Part shown: positions 1 through 6,292 of the stretch, in pieces
How positions within the stretch are numbered: position 1 is the first letter of the stretch
Layout: the number at the start of each line of letters is the position of its first letter
Assembly (NCBI GenBank): GCA_023434425.1
Contig: JAEYSS010000119.1
Location: 1 to 14,464, forward strand
Reading direction: 5' to 3'
Length of the DNA stretch: 14,464 bases
Source: Pseudomonadota bacterium
Lineage (GTDB): Bacteria; Pseudomonadota; Alphaproteobacteria; Ferrovibrionales; Ferrovibrionaceae
Translations under genes and position numbers: made by a program
The notes under the pieces: generated by a model
Told to the model about the DNA's origin: nothing
Seen by the model: only the letters and a program-made list of their open reading frames with translations
The model's database searches: none

Positions 1-676
1 CGCCCTGGGTGGGCACATGCAGCGCAAAGCGGCCGGTCTGCGTGTCGAAAGCGGCGAGCGAAACGCGGGCCTCCATCGAGGCCACGACGATCCGGTTGTT
101 TTCCAGCGTCAGCTTCACGGTTTTGGCGGCACCGGCGAACAGCGCATCCACCTTCGCCTTGTCGCCGACCTCCCAGTCGAAGGCGCGGTTGTTAGGCGCT
201 TCCGGCCAGATCTGCGGCTGGCCGGTCTCCATGGCAGTGGCGAGATTCGCCGCCGCCGGCAGCGATTCGTAGTCCACCTCGATCAGTTCGGAGGCGTCGC
301 GCGCCTGCGCCGCCGTTTCGGCCACGACGAAGGCGACCGGATCGCCGACATGGCGGACCAGGCCGTCGGCCAGTGCCGGCCGCGGCGGGTCGGCGCGCAT
401 CGAACCGTCGCGGTTCTTGAGCGGGATCGTGCAGGGCAGGTCGCCGATATTGGCGGCCTTCAGATCGGCCACGGTATAGACCGCCAGCACGCCGGGCGCC
501 TGTTTGGCCTCCGTAGTGTCGATTTTCAGCACCCTGGCATGCGCATGCGGCGAGCGCAGGAAAACGCCATGCACCTGGCCGGGCAGGCTGATATCGTCGG
601 TGTAGCGCCCCTTGCCGGTGATGAAACGCTGGTCCTCGACACGGCGAACCGGCTGGCTCTGGCCGAACTTGGTCAT
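1..676 (-). CDS. Xanthine dehydrogenase/CoxL-type molybdopterin-binding large subunit, N-terminal part (partial)
   Basis: The minus-strand frame is open from an ATG at 676 to the left edge, giving 225 residues with no stop. The start MTKFGQSQPVRRVEDQRFIT, then GKGRYTDDI and LRSPHAHARV, is the classic opening of the aldehyde oxidase/xanthine dehydrogenase a/b hammerhead domain. The segment HVGDPVAFVVAET near residue 110 also fits. Enzymes of this family hydroxylate aldehydes, purines, CO or other small molecules with a molybdenum cofactor, usually in complex with FAD and 2Fe-2S subunits. Full proteins are about 770-800 residues, so roughly 70 percent lies outside. The active-site loop that separates true CO dehydrogenase from other members is not in view, so the substrate cannot be named. 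AAAGGA lies 8 bases upstream of the ATG and supports the start. Partner subunit genes, if present, would lie to the left. Confidence 0.93.
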   Translation of the reverse strand, partial: MTKFGQSQPVRRVEDQRFITGKGRYTDDISLPGQVHGVFLRSPHAHARVLKIDTTEAKQAPGVLAVYTVADLKAANIGDLPCTIPLKNRDGSMRADPPRPALADGLVRHVGDPVAFVVAETAAQARDASELIEVDYESLPAAANLATAMETGQPQIWPEAPNNRAFDWEVGDKAKVDALFAGAAKTVKLTLENNRIVVASMEARVSLAAFDTQTGRFALHVPTQG

Positions 677-699
677 GCGGGCAGTCCTTTCAGGGAAGA

Positions 700-724
700 C
701 GCCGCCCGTCTAGGCCGGGCGGCG
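700..724 (-). terminator. GC-rich hairpin in the leader of the molybdenum hydroxylase gene
   Basis: CGCCGCCCG (700-708) pairs perfectly with CGGGCGGCG (716-724) across a 7-base loop. On the minus strand the stem is followed by TCTTCCC, a weak T-tract; on the plus strand it is followed by TTTT. It sits downstream of the MFS gene and 24 bases before the ATG of the next gene, so it could end MFS read-through or act as an attenuator in the leader. The stem is clear; the function is inferred. Confidence 0.55.
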
Positions 725-750
725 TTTTCTGGGGCGATTTTTGACGAGGA

Positions 751-778
751 ATGATAGGGATTCCGCCCCTGCTTTCAA
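751..778 (-). promoter_or_regulatory. Sigma-70-like promoter for the molybdenum hydroxylase gene
   Basis: On the minus strand TTGAAA (778-773) and TATCAT (756-751) are separated by 16 bases. Each matches the sigma-70 consensus at five of six positions. Transcription would start near 744, giving a leader of about 68 bases that contains the hairpin at 700-724. This is the best-looking promoter in the window. If it is real, this gene is transcribed independently of the MFS gene. Confidence 0.5.
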
Positions 779-800
779 CCCGCCGAATGCACGGGTGCAA

Positions 801-820
801 TAGGCACTCCGGGGTGCCTA
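801..820 (-). terminator. Inverted repeat overlapping the MFS stop codon, possible terminator
   Basis: TAGGCAC (801-807) and GTGCCTA (814-820) form a 7-bp stem with a 6-base loop, and the MFS stop codon is part of the stem. A second short palindrome, TGCACGGGTGCA (788-799), follows directly in the direction of transcription. There is no long T-tract, so intrinsic termination would be weak. The structures may instead stabilise the mRNA end. Confidence 0.35.
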
Positions 821-2077
821 CGGTCCGAAGCGGCGCAACGCGCTGTAGGTCCAGAACGGCATGGCGCCGAGCAGCACGCAAACCCCTGAAAACAGGAAGA
901 CCGCCGTGTAGCCGCCGGTCAGGTCGTGCAGGATAGCACCGGTGAAGGTGCCGAAACCGATGCCAAGTCCGCTGCCCACCATCATGGTGCCGAAAATCAT
1001 GCCAAAGCGGCGCCCGTGGAAGATCCGCGCCGCCGTCGCCCCCACCATGGGGCCGCGGGCACCAAACGAGAGGCCGACCAACAGCACGAAGCTCCACAGC
1101 ACCAGCGGCGACTGCCACAATTTGAGCGCCCAGAGCGCGGCAAGGCCGAGCAGGCTGAAGGCATAGGACAGCGCCGCCGAACTGTGCCGGCCGATGCGCA
1201 GCTCCAGCCAAGAGAAGCCGATGATTCCGGCCGGCGTCAGCACACCGACCAGGCCGTAGATCGAGGCGGCCTTGAGCGGCGCGTAGCCCAGTTCGACCAG
1301 GTAGGCCACGGCCTGCACCAGCACGGAAAACATGCCGGCCGAGGTGAAGAAGAAGACTGAGGACAGGCCCCAGAAAGCCGGGTTGCGCATGGCGCGGCCG
1401 ATGGTCCATTCAATGGCGGCGACTGTTTCGGCGACATCCCCGTCGGTTGGCCCCGGCTTCGGCGGCAGAACGCGACCGACCTGCGCCGTCGGCCAGGACA
1501 CCAGCAGCAGCGCCGGCAGCGCCAGCAGTACGATGCCGGCCAGGATGCGATAGGCATTACGCCAGCCGACCGCCTCGATCGCATATTGCGCGAGCGGCAC
1601 CAGCAGCAGCGACCCGACCCCCATTGCGGCATAGACCACGCTCATCGACCGCGACAGGCCGCCGCCCTCGAACCAGCGCGCCAGCAACGCGGAATGCGGC
1701 GCATTGCCGAGGAAAGCGGCAGCACCGCCGACCCCGATGCCGATAAAGAGGTAGAGCTGCCAGATGGCGCCGCCGAAGGAGGCGAGCAGCAGGCCGGCTG
1801 CCAGCAGCAGCAGGCCGCCGATATAGATCCTGAGCGGCCCGAAGCGGTCGAAGCAATAGCCCGCCACCGGGGCGCAGAGACCGGCCAGCAGCATCTGCAG
1901 CGAATAGATGCCGGCCACATCGGCACGGTTGGCCTGAAATTCCGCCGTCAGCGCCAGCAGGAAAGTGGTGAAGGTTTCACCGCTGCCGCGCGACAGCAGG
2001 TTCAGCAGAAAGCAGATGCCGACAAGAATGACGGCAGTGCGCGTCGCGCCCTGCCCGGACGCATTTTCCTGCGGCAT
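818..2077 (-). CDS. Major facilitator superfamily transporter
   Basis: This 419-residue protein has the length and hydrophobic pattern of a 12-helix MFS permease of the inner membrane. Residues 73-83, GYCFDRFGPLR, match the loop 2-3 signature of the superfamily (G-x3-D-R-x-G). A hydrophilic middle loop around residues 205-235 separates the two six-helix halves. The overall look is nearest to the monocarboxylate and oxalate/formate-type carriers, but this is weak and the substrate is not known. The ATG is 3 bases after the stop of the upstream acyl-CoA dehydrogenase gene (TGA GCC ATG), and CAGGAAG 8 bases before the ATG lies inside that gene. The two are therefore almost certainly co-transcribed and translationally coupled, which suggests uptake or export of an organic acid related to the dehydrogenase substrate. 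Confidence 0.92.
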   Translation of the reverse strand: MPQENASGQGATRTAVILVGICFLLNLLSRGSGETFTTFLLALTAEFQANRADVAGIYSLQMLLAGLCAPVAGYCFDRFGPLRIYIGGLLLLAAGLLLASFGGAIWQLYLFIGIGVGGAAAFLGNAPHSALLARWFEGGGLSRSMSVVYAAMGVGSLLLVPLAQYAIEAVGWRNAYRILAGIVLLALPALLLVSWPTAQVGRVLPPKPGPTDGDVAETVAAIEWTIGRAMRNPAFWGLSSVFFFTSAGMFSVLVQAVAYLVELGYAPLKAASIYGLVGVLTPAGIIGFSWLELRIGRHSSAALSYAFSLLGLAALWALKLWQSPLVLWSFVLLVGLSFGARGPMVGATAARIFHGRRFGMIFGTMMVGSGLGIGFGTFTGAILHDLTGGYTAVFLFSGVCVLLGAMPFWTYSALRRFGP

Positions 2078-2080
2078 GGC

Positions 2081-3241
2081 TCAGGCTTCCTGCCCCGCCT
2101 CGGCCTGGCGCAGCATCTGGCGCGCGATCACCAGCTGCTGGATCTGGCTGGTGCCCTCGTAAAGCCGGAACAGGCGCACATCGCGATAGAAGCGCTCGAC
2201 GGCGAATTCCTGCATATAGCCGGAGCCGCCGTGAATCTGCACAGCGCGGTCGGCGACGCGGCCAACCATTTCGGAGGCGAACAGTTTGCAGGCGCTGGCC
2301 TCCAGCGACACGTTTTCGCCGGCGGCATAGCGGCCGGCCGCATCGCGCACCATGCAGCGTCCCGCATAGGCTTCGGTCTTGCTGTCGGCCAGCATGGCCT
2401 GCACCAGCTGGAACTCGGCGATGGCCTGGCCGAACTGCCTGCGGTCGCGCGCGTAACTCACCGATTCATGGATCAGGCGTTCCGCGGCACCCACGCACAG
2501 GGCCGCGATATGCAGGCGTCCGCGATCCAGCACCTTCATCGCGGTCTTGAAGCCCTGCCCTTCCTTGCCGCCGATGATGTTGGCGGCCGGCACTTTCGCG
2601 TCGTCGAACACCACGTCGGCAGTATGGGCGCCACGCTGGCCCATCTTCCTGTCCGGCTTGCCGATGGTGATGCCCGGCGTGGCCGTTTCGACGATGAAGG
2701 CGGTGATGCCGCCGGCACCCTTGTTGTTCGGGTCGGTGCGCGCCATCAGCGTGAAAATGCCGGCATTCGGCGCATTGGTGATGAAGCGTTTGGTGCCGTT
2801 GACCACGTAGTGGTCGCCCTGCCGTTCTGCACGCGTGCGCAGGCTGGCGGCATCCGAACCGGCCTCGGGTTCGGTCAGCGCAAAGGACGCCACCACCTCG
2901 CCGCTGGCCAGCCGGGGCAGCCAGGTCTGCTTCTGCTCCGGGGTGCCATCCATCAGGATACCCTGGCTGCCGATGCCGACATTGCTGCCGAATACGCTGC
3001 GAAAGGCCGGCGAGGTCCAGCCCATTTCGAAGATCAGTTCGGCTTCCTCGTCCATCGCCAGGCCGAGGCCGCCGTATTCCTCCGGGATGGAAATACCGTA
3101 GAGACCCATCTCGGCGAAGCTGCGGCGGATCTCGTCGGGGATGCGATCCTCGTCGGCAACCTGTTTTTCGAGGGGAACCAGCTTCTCGCGCACGAAGCGG
3201 CGCAGCGCGCGCCGGGTCTGCTCCAGCGTATCCTTGTCCAT
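2081..3241 (-). CDS. Acyl-CoA dehydrogenase, short/medium-chain type
   Basis: A flavoprotein of 386 residues that would oxidise an acyl-CoA to the trans-2-enoyl-CoA, passing electrons to ETF. The signature LTEPEAGSD is at residues 122-130, and the C-terminal HGGSGYMQE and LYEGTSQIQ motifs are present. The Glu of YEGT (about residue 362) is the catalytic base at the medium-chain (MCAD) position. I chose the ATG at 3241, which gives the usual family length and has GGAAGAG 11 bases upstream. An ATG at 3286 in the same frame would add 15 residues (MCQACARPYG...) that do not look like the family; a GTG at 3253 is also possible. The downstream MFS gene is coupled to it. The 88 bases to the upstream TIGR02186 gene show no convincing promoter, so the gene may share that transcript. 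The exact substrate is unknown. Confidence 0.93.
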   Translation of the reverse strand: MDKDTLEQTRRALRRFVREKLVPLEKQVADEDRIPDEIRRSFAEMGLYGISIPEEYGGLGLAMDEEAELIFEMGWTSPAFRSVFGSNVGIGSQGILMDGTPEQKQTWLPRLASGEVVASFALTEPEAGSDAASLRTRAERQGDHYVVNGTKRFITNAPNAGIFTLMARTDPNNKGAGGITAFIVETATPGITIGKPDRKMGQRGAHTADVVFDDAKVPAANIIGGKEGQGFKTAMKVLDRGRLHIAALCVGAAERLIHESVSYARDRRQFGQAIAEFQLVQAMLADSKTEAYAGRCMVRDAAGRYAAGENVSLEASACKLFASEMVGRVADRAVQIHGGSGYMQEFAVERFYRDVRLFRLYEGTSQIQQLVIARQMLRQAEAGQEA

Positions 3242-3329
3242 CGGGGCACTCACTCTTCCATAAGGTCTGGCGCAAGCTTGGCACAATCGTCGACCGGCGC
3301 AAGCCGCAGCATGACAGCTATCCGCAGCG

Positions 3330-4103
3330 TCAACCGCGACGGAAGACCACCGCCGCCAGCCAGCCGGCGAAGACCGCCAGCAGCACCGCGACCAGGCCGT
3401 AGACTGCCGGCTCGGCGCGGGAGAAGTCGTAGACTTCCTGTTCGATGCCCTGCTTGTCGATGAACAGCGGCGTCGACTGCGCGGCGACGATCCGGTTGTC
3501 GCGGATCAGATAGACTTCGGTCTGGTAGGTGCCGACCGGCACGGTGGACGGAAAGCTGATCGCGGTGCGGAACAGTTTCGGGCCGAGAAAATCGATGGCG
3601 CCGATATCTTCGCGATACAGCCCGTCACGGCGTTTCAGCCGCACCACCGACTGATGATAATCCCTGACATCGTCGGGCCGGCGCGTACCGAGATAGCGAA
3701 AGCGCAGGTTTTCCGTGCCGATCTGCAGGCGTTGCAGCAGATTGACCGGCGCAATCTCCTTCAGCGGCTTGCTGCTGGCGACCGCGTAATACGACGGCAC
3801 GTTGTCGAAACTCTCCGACCGCCGCGTCAGCCAGAAGCCGAGCGTCGGCCGCTTGCGGCGCACCACCGAGGTGGCGGTCGGACCGCGTACCACGACCACG
3901 ACCTCGCCGGGCTCGTCGATGGCGCCGAACAGCAGCAGATCCGTGCCGGTGAAGCTGGAGGTGATGGCGATCAGATGCGACGACAGGTCGGTGATCAGCG
4001 GGGAATCCGCCGGCGCCGGACCGCGCGGCGCATTCGGTGTCGCCTGCGCCAGCGCCTCAGTGCCGCCCAGCAGAAGCAGGAGGATGAGCGCAAGAGCCTT
4101 CAT
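3330..4103 (-). CDS. TIGR02186 family protein, signal peptide plus C-terminal membrane anchor
   Basis: This 257-residue protein starts MKALALILLLLLGG, a typical signal peptide with likely cleavage near ALAQA around residue 20. It ends with one membrane helix (about 234-254) followed by FRRG. The bulk, which includes VVVVRGP and a long beta-rich middle, should therefore face the periplasm while anchored in the inner membrane. I recognise it as the TIGR02186 family of alphaproteobacterial proteins of unknown function that sit beside TauE/SafE transporters. The ATG overlaps the stop of the upstream transporter gene as ATGA, which fixes the start. A longer reading of this frame begins at 4808 inside the transporter gene and is not credible, because its N-terminal part is antiparallel-frame noise. 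The role is probably as a partner of the transporter, but this rests on gene order only. Confidence 0.88.
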   Translation of the reverse strand: MKALALILLLLLGGTEALAQATPNAPRGPAPADSPLITDLSSHLIAITSSFTGTDLLLFGAIDEPGEVVVVVRGPTATSVVRRKRPTLGFWLTRRSESFDNVPSYYAVASSKPLKEIAPVNLLQRLQIGTENLRFRYLGTRRPDDVRDYHQSVVRLKRRDGLYREDIGAIDFLGPKLFRTAISFPSTVPVGTYQTEVYLIRDNRIVAAQSTPLFIDKQGIEQEVYDFSRAEPAVYGLVAVLLAVFAGWLAAVVFRRG

Positions 4104-5023
4104 CTTGGCCCGGCCTCGAGGAAGAACTGGTCGTCCGGCGGCAGGATCAGTTCGATGGCAAGGGCAATCGCCACCGCCAGCACCAGTGCGGCCAGCAGGC
4201 CGCGGATCTGCTCGCCGCGCAGCCGCGCCCCGTGGCGCACGCCGTATTGCGCACCGATCACCGAGCCGACCAGCAGCATCAGCGCCAGCGTCACGTCCAC
4301 CGTCTGCGTCGTGATCGCATGCAGCATGGTGACGTTCGCCGTGACGAAGATGATCTGGAACAGCGAGGTGCCGACCACGATGGCGGTCGGCATGCCGAGC
4401 AGGTAGATCATCGCCGGCACCAGCAGGAAGCCCGCGCCCACACCCATGATGGCGGCGAGGATACCGACGAGGAAACCGAGGCTGACCGGCATCAGCAGGC
4501 TGATATAGAGCTGCGATTTGCGGAAACGCATCTTGAACGGGAGCGCGCGGATGAAGGCATGGTCGTTCAGGCGCTTGCGCCGCACCACTGGCGTCGCACC
4601 CGGTTTGGCGCGCAGTGCGCGGATGCTTTCGGTCAGCATCATGCCGCCGATGGTGCCGAGGATGATCACGTAGGAGAGCGCGATCACCGCATCCAACTGG
4701 CCGATGCGCTTCAGCACGGTGAAGAGATAGGCGCCGAAGCTGGAGCCGGCCAGGCCGCCGAGCAGCAGCATGGTGCCCATCTTGAAATCGACATTGTCCT
4801 TGCGCCAATGCGCGTAGACGGCCGAAACGCTGGCCGCCACCACCTGATTGGCCGAGGTGGCCACCGCCACCGGGGGCGGGATACCGATGAAGATCAGCAT
4901 CGGCGTCAGCAGGAAGCCGCCGCCTACGCCGAACAGGCCGGAAAGGTAACCGACCGCCCCGCCGAGGCCGAGCAGCAACCAGATGCTGACCGACAACTCG
5001 GCGATGGGCAGGTAAATTTGCAT
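4100..5023 (-). CDS. TauE/SafE family (TSUP) permease
   Basis: This is a 307-residue membrane protein with two halves carrying the duplicated family motif: GLFGVGGGFLLTP at residues 29-41 and AAIMGVGAGFLLVP at 190-203. Each is followed by a short P-rich turn and a V-G/A-T-S stretch. About eight helices are expected, with a basic hydrophilic loop near residues 135-170 between the halves. TSUP proteins move sulfite, sulfonates, sulfoacetate or other organic anions across the inner membrane; the substrate cannot be read from the sequence. The stop overlaps the start of the TIGR02186 gene by four bases, so the two are translationally coupled. The Shine-Dalgarno sequence is weak (AGGG about 13 bases before the ATG). 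The region upstream holds a likely promoter and operator. Confidence 0.93.
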   Translation of the reverse strand: MQIYLPIAELSVSIWLLLGLGGAVGYLSGLFGVGGGFLLTPMLIFIGIPPPVAVATSANQVVAASVSAVYAHWRKDNVDFKMGTMLLLGGLAGSSFGAYLFTVLKRIGQLDAVIALSYVIILGTIGGMMLTESIRALRAKPGATPVVRRKRLNDHAFIRALPFKMRFRKSQLYISLLMPVSLGFLVGILAAIMGVGAGFLLVPAMIYLLGMPTAIVVGTSLFQIIFVTANVTMLHAITTQTVDVTLALMLLVGSVIGAQYGVRHGARLRGEQIRGLLAALVLAVAIALAIELILPPDDQFFLEAGPR

Positions 5024-5056
5024 AATTGTGGCCGGACCCTGACGACTCTACGCGGC

Positions 5057-5123
5057 TTGGCGCTTCATCTGCTTTTGAAGACCAATTTTCTTATAAAGCC
5101 TTGGCGCCAAACTGACACGCCAA
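5057..5123 (-). promoter_or_regulatory. Promoter and TTGGCG operator cluster upstream of the TauE/SafE gene
   Basis: On the minus strand TATAAG (5095-5090) matches the -10 consensus at five of six positions, and GTGTCA (5118-5113) is a 4/6 match to -35 with a 17-base spacer. The spacer contains the perfect 10-bp palindrome TTGGCGCCAA (5101-5110). Further TTGGCG half-sites lie at 5057-5062 on the plus strand and at 5118-5123 on the minus strand, the latter touching the -35 box. A palindrome between -35 and -10 with flanking half-sites is a usual repressor layout. The regulator is unknown and no regulator gene adjoins this operon. Confidence 0.45.
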
Positions 5124-5160
5124 TCCTTGCGATTGTGTGACTTTCCCGCGCAAACGTATC

Positions 5161-5197
5161 GCCTGCCGGCACCGACTCGGCACTGGCGCAGGCCGGC
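5161..5197 (-). other. Inverted repeats downstream of the DUF962 gene
   Basis: GCCTGC (5161-5166) can pair with GCAGGC (5188-5193). Alternatively, GCCGGC at 5165-5170 can pair with GCCGGC at 5192-5197. Both lie 6-45 bases past the DUF962 stop in its direction of transcription. There is no T-tract, so this is at most a weak or Rho-assisted transcript end. Confidence 0.25.
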
Positions 5198-5202
5198 GCC
5201 GA

Positions 5203-5571
5203 TCAGCCGGCATTGGCCCGGCTGTTATGGCCGATGCCGGTCGGTACGCCGGCACGCTCCAGTTCGCGGCCCAGCGAGCCCGACAGAAAGGCGAAATACA
5301 TGCGGAAGTCGGAAACGAAGGACCAGAGCGGGTATTTGAAGCTGGCGGGCTTGTTCTTCTCGACGAAGAAATGCCCGATCCAGGCGGGCCCGTAGCCGAT
5401 CAGCAGGGCAGCCAGCAGCCAGGGCCAGTCACCGGTGGCGATCAGGGCTGCGAGACTGAGCAGTGCCAGGGTGGTACCGCCGTAATGCCAGAGCCGGGTG
5501 ACCGGCTTGGCATGCTCCCGCAGGTAAAACGGCCAGAATTCGCCATAGCTCTTTATCCGATTGTCGGACAT
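5203..5571 (-). CDS. DUF962/Mpo1-like small membrane protein
   Basis: This 122-residue protein has the DUF962 pattern: FWPFYLREHAKPVTRLWHY at residues 12-30, two hydrophobic helices (about 32-47 and 50-66), then GHFFVEKNKPASF at 66-78 and YPLWSF at 80-85. His20, His29 and His67 fit the family's conserved histidines. Yeast Mpo1 of this family is an iron-dependent dioxygenase that shortens 2-hydroxy fatty acids by one carbon in alpha-oxidation; the activity of bacterial members is mostly unknown. The ATG at 5571 has GGAGGAAA 6 bases upstream, a strong site. The same frame extends to 5751, but those 60 extra residues cross the divergent regulatory region and are not family-like. The gene is divergent from the merR-type gene, 166 bases apart. 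Confidence 0.9.
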   Translation of the reverse strand: MSDNRIKSYGEFWPFYLREHAKPVTRLWHYGGTTLALLSLAALIATGDWPWLLAALLIGYGPAWIGHFFVEKNKPASFKYPLWSFVSDFRMYFAFLSGSLGRELERAGVPTGIGHNSRANAG

Positions 5572-5600
5572 AGTGGTTTCCTCCGGTTGCCTTGACGTGC

Positions 5601-5629
5601 AATCTAGGGTATTATTTCGCTGTTTTCCA
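5601..5629 (-). promoter_or_regulatory. Possible promoter of the DUF962 gene
   Basis: On the minus strand TGGAAA (5629-5624) and TAGATT (5606-5601) are 17 bases apart, each a 4/6 match to consensus. A TTGACGT half-site (5592-5598, plus strand) would overlap the transcription start. The region upstream of it (5631-5647) is very AT-rich. The evidence is weak. Confidence 0.25.
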
Positions 5630-5667
5630 GTATTTTTTCTAAAATAAGCACGCGAACGAGATTCGGG

Positions 5668-5683
5668 TTGACGTTGACGTAAG
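5668..5683. promoter_or_regulatory. Candidate operator for the MerR-type regulator
   Basis: TTGACGTTGACGTAAG contains ACGT-TG-ACGT (5671-5680), an imperfect dyad with a 2-base centre. It lies in the 166-base gap between the divergent DUF962 and merR-type genes. This resembles, as far as I remember them, the ACGT-centred sites of LiuR-type MerR regulators of branched-chain amino acid and fatty acid catabolism. The first TTGACG could also be a -35 box for the merR gene, with a poor -10 (TAAGAC, 5691-5696) 17 bases on; binding there would repress. An extra half-site is at 5592-5598. Confidence 0.45.
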
Positions 5684-5737
5684 CGGAAACTAAGACTCCA
5701 ACCCACGTGAGAAACAAGCCTTAAGGGAGGGCTTACC

Positions 5738-6196
5738 GTGTCGGATAACAAGACCTACACGATCACCGATCTGGCGCATGAATTCAAAGTGACGCCGCGC
5801 GCGATCCGCTTCTACGAAGACAAGGGCCTGCTGCATCCCAGCCGTCAGGGCATGATGCGCGTCTATGCCAAGCGCGACCGCGCCCGCCTGTTGCTGATCC
5901 TGCGCGGCAAGCGCCTGGGCTTCAGCCTGGCCGAGATCCGCGAAATGATCGATCTCTACGATCTGGGCGATGGCCGCATGGAGCAGCTGACCCTGACTCT
6001 GAAGCGGTCGCGTGACCGCCTCGCCGCGCTGGAAACCCAGCGGCAGGATATCGAGGATGCCATCACCCAGCTGAAGCAGGATGTCCGCATCCTCGACGAC
6101 TTCCTCAAGCTGAATCGCGACCGCCCGGCCTCGCAGTCCTTCAAGGAATTCGTGCAGAGCCGCGCCACACCCGAATACGCCGCCGTCGCAGAATAA
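5738..6196 (+). CDS. MerR family transcriptional regulator, LiuR-like
   Basis: A 152-residue cytoplasmic DNA-binding protein. Residues 7-30, starting YTITDLAHEFKVTPRAIRFY, are the winged helix-turn-helix of the MerR family, and GFSLAEIREMIDLYD (61-75) is the usual second motif. Residues 80-125 form a heptad-rich helix expected to make the antiparallel coiled-coil dimer. There is no cysteine, so a metal- or thiol-sensing role is unlikely; acyl-CoA sensing would suit the location but is not visible. The start is GTG at 5738, with GGGAGG 7 bases upstream, partly within a small hairpin (5716-5734). It reads towards the beta-oxidation genes and away from the DUF962 gene. Regulators of this type often sit beside isovaleryl-CoA or fatty acid degradation genes and bind near their own promoter. 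Confidence 0.92.
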   Translation: MSDNKTYTITDLAHEFKVTPRAIRFYEDKGLLHPSRQGMMRVYAKRDRARLLLILRGKRLGFSLAEIREMIDLYDLGDGRMEQLTLTLKRSRDRLAALETQRQDIEDAITQLKQDVRILDDFLKLNRDRPASQSFKEFVQSRATPEYAAVAE

Positions 6197-6210
6197 GGCC
6201 GGCCGAACAC

Positions 6211-6234
6211 CCGGCGCCGCCCGTTCGGCGCCGG
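6211..6234 (+). terminator. Perfect 9-bp hairpin between the merR-type gene and the first thiolase
   Basis: CCGGCGCCG (6211-6219) pairs with CGGCGCCGG (6226-6234) across a 6-base loop, 14 bases after the regulator stop codon. The bases after it (TCCGAGCTTTCG) are not a proper T-tract, so it may be a partial terminator or an mRNA stability element. No clear promoter is seen between it and the thiolase start at 6293. Confidence 0.4.
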
Positions 6235-6292
6235 TCCGAGCTTTCGAATTACAGAACCAACATCTATCCGTTCTCGCTAAGGAGACATCGTC

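Noticed and set aside
17..754. A 245-codon plus-strand frame at the left edge.
   Set aside because: The minus strand here reads as a clear molybdenum hydroxylase N-terminus running off the edge, so this frame is its shadow.
1586..3463. A 625-codon open frame on the plus strand across the MFS, acyl-CoA dehydrogenase and TIGR02186 genes.
   Set aside because: It is antisense to well-supported genes, spans three of them and their gaps, and its translation has low-complexity HQR-rich composition.
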